From assembly GCA_903873775.1 (NCBI GenBank), contig CAIQPR010000028.1, positions 1-34,995 on the forward strand: DNA of 34,995 nucleotides, written 5' to 3'. Both the position numbers and the translations under genes were made by a program. Below the pieces are notes generated by a model. The model saw nothing but the letters and a program-made list of their open reading frames with translations, was not told where the DNA came from and did no database searches. Shown piece by piece: positions 1-8,278 of the stretch. Position 1 is the stretch's first letter, and each line of letters begins with the position of its first letter. The stretch is from an uncultured Actinomycetes bacterium. Lineage in GTDB: Bacteria > Actinomycetota > Acidimicrobiia > Acidimicrobiales > RAAP-2.

Positions 1-1248
1 GCGCGTCGGCCCGAAGTCGTCCAGCTGGTCAAGGAACTCGCCTGGGACGATGCTCTCGAACCGATTGGCGCCAGCGGAGCGTGGATCTATCTCGCGGGTC
101 ACCTCAACCCCCTCCCGAGCGGACTCCAACTCGGTGTGCCCACGGTCGACGCCGACTTACGTCAGGTGACCGGATTGTCGCGGCGCGCGCGGCGTGACCT
201 CTGGCGTGACCGACACTTCCCCCGATCTCTCGAGGTCGGCGATGACGCGACCATTGGCGAGATCGTCCGCGCCAAACTGGGCGACGAGATCGCCCTGCAA
301 TTCGTAGAGCCCATGATCGGCGGCATCCAGGCCGGCCGAATCGACAACCTGTCCGCCGCGGCCGTCTTCCCCGCGTTGCTCAGCGCCGCGCGACGCGGCG
401 GGTCGCTCCAGAAAGCCCTCGCCAGCCCCGCAGCGGCGACGCCAGGACCGACCGCCCCGCCGGCCACGGAAGGACCGGCGTTCTACACGCTCCGCGACGG
501 GGTGGGATCCCTTCCGCTCGAACTCGAGAACCGCCTGCGCGCCCGAGGCGTCATCTTCTCGCTGTCGACACCGGTCACGGCGCTGCGTCGCAGTCCCACC
601 AGTTTCTACGGATGGGAGGTGGACACCGCCACCACGACCACTCCGGCCAATGCCGTGGTCGTCGCCACGCCGCCCGCGGCGGCCGCCCGACTGACCGGTG
701 GACTTCACGCCGATCTGTCCGCGCTCGGTGGCATTTCGTCCGCCAGCGCCGCGATGGTCACGCTCTCCCTCGACGCGTCCCAGATCTCCTTGCCGCCGAC
801 CGGCACGGGCATCCTCGTTCCCCTCGGCACCCCCTTCGCCGACGAGTCGCTCATGGTGACCGCCATCACGTTGCTCGATCGCAAGTGGCCCCATCTGCGT
901 CGCGACGGACGCGCGCTGGTGCGCGTGCACGTCGGTCGCAGCGACGACACTCGCTTCTCGTCCCTGTCCGACGACGAGCTCCTCGCCCGCGTCGTGGTGG
1001 AGTTGGGCGTACTGCTGGGCGGCTGTCCGACCCCGCGAGCATCACTCGTGGTGCGGTGGCCGAACGGGCTCCCGCAGTACCACGTCGGACACCTCGACCT
1101 CGTGTCGAAGGCGCGCGCGGCAGCGGCGCCACTCCATCTGCATCTCGCGGGCAACGCCTATGACGGTGTGGGTATTCCGGCGAGTATCGGTTCGGGGCGT
1201 CGCGCGGGCCGCGATGCGCTCGGGTCGCTCGCCTCGTCCGTCTCCTAG
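1..1248 (+). CDS. hemY: Protoporphyrinogen/coproporphyrinogen oxidase, HemY type (5' truncated)
   Basis: The reading frame is open from base 1, so the N-terminal FAD-binding part lies outside the window; about 415 residues remain. The visible part carries family hallmarks: a proline-rich PLPSG stretch followed by LGVPT near the beginning, then VEPMIGGIQAG, which matches the conserved GG-I-AG segment of HemY oxidases, and a C-terminal AGNAYDGVGIP followed by a short Gly/Arg-rich tail that fits the last FAD-contacting segment. The enzyme oxidises coproporphyrinogen III or protoporphyrinogen IX with FAD and O2. Actinobacterial members usually act on coproporphyrinogen, which is inferred here and not visible. 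It is separated from the hemACDBL genes by the nuo operon. The stop shares a CTAG palindrome with the stop of the convergent HAD gene, so the two genes overlap by 4 bases. Confidence 0.88.
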   Translation, partial: ARRPEVVQLVKELAWDDALEPIGASGAWIYLAGHLNPLPSGLQLGVPTVDADLRQVTGLSRRARRDLWRDRHFPRSLEVGDDATIGEIVRAKLGDEIALQFVEPMIGGIQAGRIDNLSAAAVFPALLSAARRGGSLQKALASPAAATPGPTAPPATEGPAFYTLRDGVGSLPLELENRLRARGVIFSLSTPVTALRRSPTSFYGWEVDTATTTTPANAVVVATPPAAAARLTGGLHADLSALGGISSASAAMVTLSLDASQISLPPTGTGILVPLGTPFADESLMVTAITLLDRKWPHLRRDGRALVRVHVGRSDDTRFSSLSDDELLARVVVELGVLLGGCPTPRASLVVRWPNGLPQYHVGHLDLVSKARAAAAPLHLHLAGNAYDGVGIPASIGSGRRAGRDALGSLASSVS

Positions 1249-1739
1249 AGGTAGTACCCGGAGTGGATGTAGATGCAGGGCACGCCCTCGCCGACGTACA
1301 TCGCGTGATTCTTCGGGTCGTCGTCCAACGCGAGGCGTAGATCAAAGCCCCACGCGCGCAAGTCACTGACGACGCCACGCTTGAAATTGTCAACACCCGA
1401 ATAGTCACCGAATTCGCGCATGATCAATAGATCCCACCGGATGCCGTAACGCTCGAGCCACGCCAACGTGTGCGGTTGGACGCGCTGGGGGCGCCCCGTG
1501 ACGAGGATGATCGCGAGCGAGGGATCCAGCAATTCGAGCAGGCGCTCGATCTCTTCAATGACGGGATCATCGCCACAGGCGTCGAAAAAATTGCGCCAAT
1601 CTCCCCAGTCCAAGAAATGCTGACGGCCAGCGGCGTCGGCGAGAACGCCATCAATATCGAAGATCACGGCCTTTGACGGATCGAGCGGGCCACTGCGCCA
1701 ACGCCAGTTCTCTTGAGTATTGCCTTCGATACGCGTCAT
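1245..1739 (-). CDS. HAD-superfamily phosphatase, polynucleotide kinase 3'-phosphatase-like
   Basis: This is a 164-residue protein if the ATG at 1739 is used. HAD motif I is clear (IFDIDGVLAD, nucleophile D28 and acid D30), motif II is the Thr of LVTGRP (around residue 81), and a late acidic motif LALDDDP fits motif III/IV. A HAD core preceded by almost nothing, with GVLADAAGR after motif I, resembles the small phosphatase domain of phage/bacterial polynucleotide kinases, but the substrate cannot be read from sequence and no kinase P-loop is present. The frame stays open upstream to 1868, but the residues there look like out-of-frame translation. A GGGAG about 12 bases upstream and a TAGTCT at 1785-1780 support the ATG at 1739. 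It is divergent from the large membrane protein and convergent with hemY. Confidence 0.75.
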   Translation of the reverse strand: MTRIEGNTQENWRWRSGPLDPSKAVIFDIDGVLADAAGRQHFLDWGDWRNFFDACGDDPVIEEIERLLELLDPSLAIILVTGRPQRVQPHTLAWLERYGIRWDLLIMREFGDYSGVDNFKRGVVSDLRAWGFDLRLALDDDPKNHAMYVGEGVPCIYIHSGYYL

Positions 1740-1791
1740 GACGCGACGCACTCCCGTTCTCGACCGAGTTGGTTCTGCGAGACTATTCGAC
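1740..1791. promoter_or_regulatory. Short divergent intergenic region, candidate -10 for the HAD gene
   Basis: These 52 bases separate the two divergent genes if the rightward gene starts at GTG 1792. On the minus strand TAGTCT (1785-1780) fits an actinobacterial TAnnnT -10 box, and a GGGAG lies between it and the HAD ATG. I see no convincing -10 for the rightward gene. Confidence 0.3.
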
Positions 1792-4785
1792 GTGAGTACC
1801 ACGGAGCGATTGACCCTGCCCGTCCCGTACGGGCATCGGGTGTACGTCGTCAGTGATCTCGACTTCACCCCCGAGACGGATCCTCGCTCCTATGCCGTCA
1901 CCCAATTCCTCGAATTATTGAACGACATTGACGACGCCGCCGTCGTCATCATCGCCGGAAACCTCTTCGCCCCACCCCCCACCGCGGACCTCGCCCGGTG
2001 GGTCCGCGCGTCCCTCGCCCACCTGCCCCTCGTGAGCCAGGCACTCCAACGCTTCACGAGTGTTGAGTACCGCCAGGTCATCGTGCTCCCGGGATCGAAG
2101 GATCGCGAGCTCGCCGAGCACGACGAGGCCCGACAGATCCTCGACGACATGAAGATCACTGTGGCGAGCGACGTCATGCTCCAAGTGGCCGCGGCCCGAG
2201 GTGTGCAAGAAATCGCCGTCGTGGCGGGCACCGCCGACCTCGACGTCGAGGCGGTAGATCCGTCGGAGCGTCGCGACGCGACCCTGATCGACGACCCGAC
2301 GGCGATCGGCCGATTCGCCGCCTCGCGACTTCTCTATCGCCGCCTCTCCAAATGGGTGTGGTTTCCGGTGTGGGCGCTGGTTCTCTTTGATTTCGCGGGA
2401 ACGCTGGCCGCGATCTTCAATCACTTCACCCACGAACACCTCCACGTCACCCATACGCACGTCCACGACATCTATTCGGTCATCCTCATCAACCTCATTG
2501 CTCTGGCGGTCTTTGAGGCGCTCTTGGCCCTCGGCGCGGGCGTGGTGGTGCGTCGCCGATTCCGTCGCCGCACGCCCTTTGCGGCGGCCTCCGTTCCCGC
2601 CGAACCTCTCGCGGTGACGCGTGTCAACGAAACCGACGCCATGGAATACGCCCGACGCGTCATTGATCGTGGTGGCGTGGGCGCCATTGTGGGCGGCGCA
2701 CCCCGACCTTCACTCGCCTTCATGGACCGCGGGGTGTGCGCGAGCCCCGGACCGTCGCGCACCACCGTGGCCGAACGATCCGGTCGGCTGGGGTTGCCGC
2801 CGGTCTTCATTTCCGTCGAGCGCATGGGGGCTGTCGAAATTGAGGCGGGGACGGCGCTGCGCGTCCGCCTCCTCGGGGGCGAGGGGACGAGCATGCCCGC
2901 GACGCGCTTGGAACGTTGGTTTGGGGGCCCGTCGCGTCTCAGCGCGCCCGACTCGTTCGTCGCCACCCTCGGCGCGTGGCCCACGGGCGACCCCTGGCCG
3001 CTTGCTCCCGACCGGTTGAAGGACCAGCGTCGACGACGGACCATCCGTCGTATTGCGAGCATTCTGTTGTTGATCGCCGGCATCGCCGACGTGATCGTCG
3101 CGGTCGCCCCGGCGGCCCGGGGACGCCTGCACGATGTCATGTCCGTCTTGCCGGTCGGCGTCGTGCAGTCGGCCTCGGCCCTGACGGGCTTGGCGGGCGT
3201 TGCGATGATCATGATGGCCCGCGGCGTACGGCGCGGGCAGCGACGCGCGTGGCTGGTTGCGGTGAGCATGTTGACCGTCACCATCGTGACGCACCTGGCG
3301 CGTGGGGGCTCCGTGAGAGGGTCGCTGGTGGCGCTTGTCGTCTTGGCCGTGCTGGTGTTTGGTCGCGGAAACTTCACTGCGACGACGGATCGCTCGAGCT
3401 TGCGCACCGCACTCCCGCAGCTCGGACTGGTCGCGATTGTGGCGATCGTGGGCGCCACAATCGCCGTCGAGGCCGCGGCCTTGCCGAATCACGAGACCTT
3501 GCCGGGACTCGGCAAGGTCATCCTCGCGTGCACCGAGCGGCTCGTGGGCATCACCGCCATCAAGCTTCCCGACAGCGTCTCGGACATTCTGAATCCCACC
3601 ATGTTGGCAATCGGGATCTGCCTCATCATCACTCTGCTGTACGTCATCACGCGCCCGGTGGTGGATCGACGACTCTCCGAACACGGATCCACCACCGAAC
3701 GTCGCCTGGCCGAATTGCGCGCACGGGACATTGTTCGCCGTCACGGACGCGGGACACTCGATTACTTCGCGCTGCGGGACGACAAGCAGTTCTTCTTCTA
3801 TCGCGACTCGCTCGTCGCCTACGCCGTCTACGGCGGCGTGGCCCTGCTCTCTCCCGACCCGATCGGACCCATCGCCGAGCGCACCGAGATCTTCAGTGAG
3901 TTCCGCGCCTACGCCGAGTCACGGGGATGGACCATCGGCGTGGTCGGGGCCGGCGCGGAGTGGCTCGCCATTTACGAGGCCGCGGGCCTGCACCACCTCT
4001 ACCTCGGCGACGAGGCGGTCGTCGATTGCTCGACCTTCACTCTGCAGGGCGGAAAGATGAAGGGGCTTCGTCAGGCCTGCACCCGCATTGCGCGCCACGG
4101 GTACACGGTGGAGTTCTTGGATCCGGCCCACATTGACCCCACCGAGGTCACCAAGGTGGTCGACCTCATCTCGAAGCTGCGACGCGGCGACGGAGAGCGC
4201 GGTTTCTCGATGATGCTCGGGCGTCTGTTCAACCCGAAGGACCAGGGCTTGATCCTGACCATGGTCAAGGACCCGGACGGTAACCCGGCGGCCGTGTGCC
4301 AATTCGTGCCGAGTCCCGCCATTAACGGCTACTCGCTCGACCTCATGCGTCGTGACCCGGGCGAACACCCCAATGGTCTGCTCGACTTCGCGCTGTGCTC
4401 GACCATCGAGCACCTGCGCGACATTGGCGGCCGCGGGCTGTCCCTGAACTTCGCGGCCTTCCGGTCGGTGCTCGACGGGGAACGTGGCGACGGGACCTTC
4501 ACGCGCATTGAGCGTTGGGCCCTCAAGCGACTCTCGGGTGTCTTGCCCATCGAGACGTTGTGGAGTTTCAACGCGAAATACGATCCGGCCTGGCTCCCGC
4601 GCTACCTCTGCTACCCCGCCGCCGAAAGTTTTGTGCCCGTGGTGGCCGCAATTTTGCGCGCCGAGGCCCTCACGGAAATCCCGGTCATTGGTCGACTGCT
4701 CGCGAATGACCCGTCGAACCGACCCGGCACCGTGGTGCCCGACGAAGTTCTGGAGCAGGCCCGCGAGGCCGACCTCGCGAAGTAG
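1792..4785 (+). CDS. Membrane fusion protein: degenerate metallophosphoesterase-like region plus MprF/LysX-type lipid aminoacyltransferase domain
   Basis: A 997-residue protein if GTG 1792 is the start. Numbering from there, residues 17-180 resemble a calcineurin-like metallophosphoesterase in layout, but each metal motif is altered: SDLDF (21-25) where D-x-H is expected, IAGN (54-57) instead of GD, LPGSKD (99-104) instead of GNH[DE], and VGGAPRP (300-306) instead of GHTHRP. Two TM helices (about 189-209 and 227-253) flank a His-rich loop. About six further TM helices span 420-619. Residues 655-960 match the DUF2156/phosphatidylglycerol lysyltransferase C-terminal domain (DYFALRDDKQFFFY, LLSPDPIGP, LQGGKMKGLRQ). 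Likely role: transferring an aminoacyl group to a membrane lipid, or a related acyl-tRNA-dependent reaction; the substrate is unknown. Alternative starts are ATG 1738, which would share its CATG with the HAD start, and TTG 1720. No strong Shine-Dalgarno is seen for any of them. The stop is 3 bases from the convergent SPFH stop. Confidence 0.8.
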   Translation: MSTTERLTLPVPYGHRVYVVSDLDFTPETDPRSYAVTQFLELLNDIDDAAVVIIAGNLFAPPPTADLARWVRASLAHLPLVSQALQRFTSVEYRQVIVLPGSKDRELAEHDEARQILDDMKITVASDVMLQVAAARGVQEIAVVAGTADLDVEAVDPSERRDATLIDDPTAIGRFAASRLLYRRLSKWVWFPVWALVLFDFAGTLAAIFNHFTHEHLHVTHTHVHDIYSVILINLIALAVFEALLALGAGVVVRRRFRRRTPFAAASVPAEPLAVTRVNETDAMEYARRVIDRGGVGAIVGGAPRPSLAFMDRGVCASPGPSRTTVAERSGRLGLPPVFISVERMGAVEIEAGTALRVRLLGGEGTSMPATRLERWFGGPSRLSAPDSFVATLGAWPTGDPWPLAPDRLKDQRRRRTIRRIASILLLIAGIADVIVAVAPAARGRLHDVMSVLPVGVVQSASALTGLAGVAMIMMARGVRRGQRRAWLVAVSMLTVTIVTHLARGGSVRGSLVALVVLAVLVFGRGNFTATTDRSSLRTALPQLGLVAIVAIVGATIAVEAAALPNHETLPGLGKVILACTERLVGITAIKLPDSVSDILNPTMLAIGICLIITLLYVITRPVVDRRLSEHGSTTERRLAELRARDIVRRHGRGTLDYFALRDDKQFFFYRDSLVAYAVYGGVALLSPDPIGPIAERTEIFSEFRAYAESRGWTIGVVGAGAEWLAIYEAAGLHHLYLGDEAVVDCSTFTLQGGKMKGLRQACTRIARHGYTVEFLDPAHIDPTEVTKVVDLISKLRRGDGERGFSMMLGRLFNPKDQGLILTMVKDPDGNPAAVCQFVPSPAINGYSLDLMRRDPGEHPNGLLDFALCSTIEHLRDIGGRGLSLNFAAFRSVLDGERGDGTFTRIERWALKRLSGVLPIETLWSFNAKYDPAWLPRYLCYPAAESFVPVVAAILRAEALTEIPVIGRLLANDPSNRPGTVVPDEVLEQAREADLAK

Positions 4786-4788
4786 TCC

Positions 4789-5832
4789 CTAAGGCTGAGG
4801 AGTGCTCGCGGGCGGCGAGACCGGCGCACCCGTCTGGAACGTGTTGTCCGCTTGCGTCTCCAGGTACTCCATCTCGGACTGCGGCTGGCTGGCGCCCGCG
4901 GCGGCCCCGCCGGGAATGTGACTGGTGAGCATGCCCTGGAGTCGACGCAGCGAGTCTTCCATCGTGGCGATGTTGCCGTCCAAGAAGATCGTGTTGCCCT
5001 TGCCGTCTTTCACGACGTCGTGCAGTGTCTCGGTCCACAGAGTGAACGTGAGAATGTCGGGGCTGATGCCTCGGGTCTCCAAGATGTCGGCCGATTCCGA
5101 AATGCCCTGCGCGAGCGCCCGGCGAAAGCCCGCGAGTCCCTCACCCCGCAGTCGCGCGGCGGTGGCCTCATTCTCGGCGGCGATACGAATGGCGGCACCT
5201 TCGGCTTCGGCCTGCTTGGTGCGCGTGATCAACAGGGCCTGACCTTCGAATTCTGCGGCGCGTTGGGCGTTGGTCGCCGCCACCACCCGACTCATCGAGT
5301 CCATCACCGCGGCATCAAAGGCGATGTCGTTGATCGCGAGGTCTACGAGTCCGTACCCCCACGAGGCCAGCTGTTCGTTGAGTGAGTCCTTGGCGTGATG
5401 GGCAATATCTGTGCGCAGTCCGAGTACCTCCACCTGCTTCTTCGTCGCTACAAATTCACGAACGCTCGCTTCCACCGCGCTGGTCATCGCGGTGGTGAAG
5501 GACTTCGCGTCAATGAACTTGAAGGCCACGAGCTGGACCGTCTCCGGGGAGTGGTCGTTCACGGCGAAAATGATCGTGGCCGTGAAATGCACCGCCGCCT
5601 GGTCTCCGGTAATGGCCGAGAATCGCAACTGCGACGTCTGGTTCTGCACCGGCACGCGGGACTGCACGCGCTCGACCAAGGGAATGACGAAGTTCAAGCC
5701 CGGATTGATCACGCGCCGGTATTTTCCGAACATCGTGACCACGCCTACGTGCGCTTGGTCAATCGTCTTGACCGACAGAAACACGACCAACGCGATCACC
5801 GCCACGAGAATCAGAACAATTGCCAGCGCCAT
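4789..5832 (-). CDS. SPFH/band-7 (stomatin/prohibitin-like) membrane protein
   Basis: 347 residues. A single N-terminal hydrophobic helix (about 2-20) is followed by an SPFH domain (VKTIDQAHVGVVTMFGKYRR, then NPGLNFVIPLVERV). A Glu/Ala/Arg-rich, likely coiled-coil stretch follows (about 190-255, with EFEGQALLITRTKQAEAEG), and the C-terminal tail is low-complexity Pro/Gly/Ala. Such proteins oligomerise at the membrane, organise microdomains or modulate membrane proteases; a specific partner is not evident. No NfeD-like partner gene is adjacent, so it is not a standard NfeD/stomatin operon. The ATG start is well supported by AAGGAG a few bases upstream. The gene appears monocistronic, because the next gene upstream on this strand belongs to the end of the nuo operon and is 83 bases away. 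Confidence 0.88.
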   Translation of the reverse strand: MALAIVLILVAVIALVVFLSVKTIDQAHVGVVTMFGKYRRVINPGLNFVIPLVERVQSRVPVQNQTSQLRFSAITGDQAAVHFTATIIFAVNDHSPETVQLVAFKFIDAKSFTTAMTSAVEASVREFVATKKQVEVLGLRTDIAHHAKDSLNEQLASWGYGLVDLAINDIAFDAAVMDSMSRVVAATNAQRAAEFEGQALLITRTKQAEAEGAAIRIAAENEATAARLRGEGLAGFRRALAQGISESADILETRGISPDILTFTLWTETLHDVVKDGKGNTIFLDGNIATMEDSLRRLQGMLTSHIPGGAAAGASQPQSEMEYLETQADNTFQTGAPVSPPASTPQP

Positions 5833-5837
5833 GTCGG

Positions 5838-5866
5838 GGTCTCCTTACGTGCTCAAGGAAATCTTA
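5838..5866 (-). promoter_or_regulatory. SPFH gene -10 box and strong Shine-Dalgarno
   Basis: On the minus strand TAAGAT (5866-5861) fits TAnnnT, and TAAGGAG (5847-5841) is a near-perfect ribosome binding site 8 bases before the ATG. The spacing implies a leader of roughly 20-25 bases. No clear -35 is visible in the GC-rich sequence upstream. Confidence 0.5.
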
Positions 5867-5915
5867 CGCCGACGACGCCGTCGCCGAGCGCGAGTGTTCC
5901 TTAGGTCGCGTTGTG

Positions 5916-6785
5916 TTAGGCGAGCCCGGGTGACGACAGCGTGCCGAGGCGGGCCACGATCGCGCCCGCCAGCGTGTGTGCGATTTGGGGACGATGGGTC
6001 AAGAACAACGACGGCTCGACGAGTTCGAGCTCCATCAGAAGCCACGTGTCGCCCGAGCGCACGAGGTCGACGCGGGCGTAAAGGAGATCCGACGCGCCGG
6101 CGGCCGCCAGCACGCGGTTCGCGGCTTCCAGCAGACCCTCGCGGGGTTCGTCGGGCGTCATGGACTCAATGAGGTACAGACGCGTGCGATCCATCTCGCG
6201 CGCATTGAGCATCGCGGCCTTGTTCATGACGTGCGCGAGCTGGCCGTCAATGAAGATGACCGCGAACTCGCCCTCGTCGTCCACGCTCGCCACATAGGGC
6301 TGAATCATCGCCACGCGGCCCGCGTCGTGCAGCGACGTCATGTGGACCTCCGCGCGGTCCCGCTGGGTGAAGGTAAAGCGTTCCGCGCCCCGGGAGCCCG
6401 CACCCACGGAGGGCTTGACGACCATGTCACCGCTCGGCCACACGGGCGTCTCGTGGGGGGCAACGAACGTGGTGGGCACTACGTCGACTCCGGCGCGTGC
6501 GAGTTCCCCGAGATAGCGCTTGTCGGACGACCAGCGCATGATGGCGGGCGGATTGAGCAGACGCGGCACCCGGGTCGTCCACGCGAGAAAGTCTTCGTAG
6601 TGGTCGGTGTAATCCCACGTCGAGCGCACCACGGTGAGGTCGAAGTCGTCCCACGGCACACTCGGGTCATTCCAGACCACGAGGCTCGGCACCACACCCA
6701 GTTCCCGTAGCGCCGCGAGAACGAGGGGTGAATCGGGATCAACGTCCTCGCCGGCGCACGTCGCAATCGCGACGCGGGCACTCAC
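5916..6785 (-). CDS. ATP-grasp domain protein (DcsG/RimK-like), coupled to nuoN
   Basis: 289 residues from GTG 6785, chosen because GTGA overlaps the nuoN stop by four bases, the same coupling seen elsewhere in this operon; the frame further upstream lies inside nuoN. Motifs: VRSTWDYTDHYEDFLAW (about 53-69), found in the family containing the cycloserine enzyme DcsG; the nucleotide-binding VVKPSVGAGSRG (K124 followed by a glycine-rich loop); and a C-terminal metal-binding LMELELVEPSLFL. Such enzymes ligate a carboxylate to an amine or thiol through an acyl-phosphate. The substrate is unknown. It is the last gene of the nuo transcription unit, so it should be co-expressed with complex I, but there is no sequence evidence that it modifies the complex. 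Confidence 0.82.
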   Translation of the reverse strand: MSARVAIATCAGEDVDPDSPLVLAALRELGVVPSLVVWNDPSVPWDDFDLTVVRSTWDYTDHYEDFLAWTTRVPRLLNPPAIMRWSSDKRYLGELARAGVDVVPTTFVAPHETPVWPSGDMVVKPSVGAGSRGAERFTFTQRDRAEVHMTSLHDAGRVAMIQPYVASVDDEGEFAVIFIDGQLAHVMNKAAMLNAREMDRTRLYLIESMTPDEPREGLLEAANRVLAAAGASDLLYARVDLVRSGDTWLLMELELVEPSLFLTHRPQIAHTLAGAIVARLGTLSSPGLA

Positions 6786-8278
6786 GGCTTCTGAAGGAAG
6801 AGCAGCGTGGCGTTGTGCGCCAGCGCCGCCAGCGGGGTCACCCACACACCGAACAAGACCGCCGTGCCCGCCCCGAGGCCGATGACGGTGCCACTCGCCA
6901 GAGGCACGTCGACACGCGCGGGGGCGTCGGTCGTCTCGGCGGCGTCCGTGGCGTCATCGGCGTAGAGCGCGAGAACCAGGCGGAAATAGAAGTAGGCGGC
7001 CACCGCGGCACCGATCATCGCGAGCACGGCCAACGGGGCGCCACCGGCGTCCACGGCGGCGGCGATGACGGAGTACTTGGCGAAGAAACCCGTCGTGAAG
7101 GGGGCGCCGGCCTGGGCCAACAGGAGGACCGTCAACGCGCCACCGAGGAGCGGTTGGCGACGCGCCAGCCCCCGGTAGCGATCAAGGGAGTGACTGTCGT
7201 CTCCGAGCCCCGAGACCAGAGCCACCACCGCGAAGGACGCGATCACGACCGGCGTGTAGGTCATCACGTAGTACAAGGTGCCGGCAACGCCGCGAGCCGT
7301 GCCCGACCAGAGACCGAGCAGCATGAACCCCGCCTGGTTGATGGAGGAGTAGGCCAAGAGACGCTTGATGTTGCGCTGCACCAGAGCGATGGAGGCACCG
7401 ACGAAAATCGAGAGGACCACCAACACCCACACCACGGGACGCCAGGCCTGGACCTGCGTGCCGAATCCCGAGGCGAACACGCGCAAGAGAGCGGCGAACG
7501 CGCCCACCTTCACCACCGCCGCCATGAAGCCGGTGACCGGTGTCGGCGCGCCCTCGTAGACGTCGGGTGACCACAGGTGGAACGGCACGGCGGCAATCTT
7601 GAAGGCGAAGCCGACGAGCAGGAGGCCGAGACCGGCGAGCAGGATGCCGTTGGACGTCAGAACGTGGGTGCCGAGGAAGTACGAGATCGAGGTCAACGTC
7701 GTCGAACCGGTCGCGCCGTAGGTCAGGGCCGCTCCGTAGATGAACACGGCCGAGGCGAAGCCCCCGAGCAGCAAGTACTTGAGGGCGGCTTCGGCCGAGT
7801 TCGCCCGGCGGCGGTTGAACGCGACGAGCACGTACAGGCCGATCGACAGGATTTCGAGACCGAGGAAGATGACGATGAGGTCATTGGCCTGGGCCATGAT
7901 CATCGCGCCGGACGTGGCCGCCAGCGTCAGGATCTGGTACTCGACGCCGCCGTGACCCTCACGACCGATCCAGTCGTGGGCCACGAGGGCGCTGAGCCCG
8001 AGACCAAGGGCGATCACGCCGGTCGTGACGACGGAGAAACCATCGAGCACCACGGCGTGCGCGAGCGTCGTGCTGGCCCCGTGGACGGCCACGTTGTGCC
8101 ACTGGAAGAACGCAACGACGAGGCTGGCGATGCTCGACAGCACCACGACAACCGTTCCGACGGTGCGCTCGAGTCGCTGCGGGCTCAAGGCGGCCGCGAA
8201 CAAGAGCACCACGGCGGCGCCCAGGACGATCAGCTCCGGCAGGATGGCCAGGTAGTGGACAGAGGGAACGTGCAACAT
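6782..8278 (-). CDS. nuoN: NADH-quinone oxidoreductase subunit N
   Basis: 498 residues from ATG 8278; the preceding codon is a GTG (8281) that could also be used, giving 499. This is one of three antiporter-like proton-channel subunits of complex I. Motifs: NDLIVIFLGLEILSIGLYVL carries the conserved TM5 glutamate, and FAFKIAAVPFHLWSPDVYEG carries the channel lysine with the broken-helix PFH segment. About 14 hydrophobic helices can be counted. The start overlaps the nuoM stop (TGATG), and the TGA stop overlaps the GTG of the ATP-grasp gene. Placement after nuoM follows the standard nuo order. Confidence 0.96.
   Translation of the reverse strand: MLHVPSVHYLAILPELIVLGAAVVLLFAAALSPQRLERTVGTVVVVLSSIASLVVAFFQWHNVAVHGASTTLAHAVVLDGFSVVTTGVIALGLGLSALVAHDWIGREGHGGVEYQILTLAATSGAMIMAQANDLIVIFLGLEILSIGLYVLVAFNRRRANSAEAALKYLLLGGFASAVFIYGAALTYGATGSTTLTSISYFLGTHVLTSNGILLAGLGLLLVGFAFKIAAVPFHLWSPDVYEGAPTPVTGFMAAVVKVGAFAALLRVFASGFGTQVQAWRPVVWVLVVLSIFVGASIALVQRNIKRLLAYSSINQAGFMLLGLWSGTARGVAGTLYYVMTYTPVVIASFAVVALVSGLGDDSHSLDRYRGLARRQPLLGGALTVLLLAQAGAPFTTGFFAKYSVIAAAVDAGGAPLAVLAMIGAAVAAYFYFRLVLALYADDATDAAETTDAPARVDVPLASGTVIGLGAGTAVLFGVWVTPLAALAHNATLLFLQKP

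Noticed and set aside
157-930. Long open frame on the minus strand across hemY
   Set aside because: Arginine/glycine-rich shadow of a real high-GC gene, with no domain pattern; hemY is convincing on the other strand.
2472-3744. Long minus-strand open frames across the fusion protein
   Set aside because: Composition typical of out-of-frame high-GC translation; no recognisable motifs, no promoter or ribosome site.
5867-5915. Possible terminator for the nuo operon after the ATP-grasp gene
   Set aside because: Only short GC-rich partial repeats (GACGGCGTC-type) and no T run; not a convincing hairpin.
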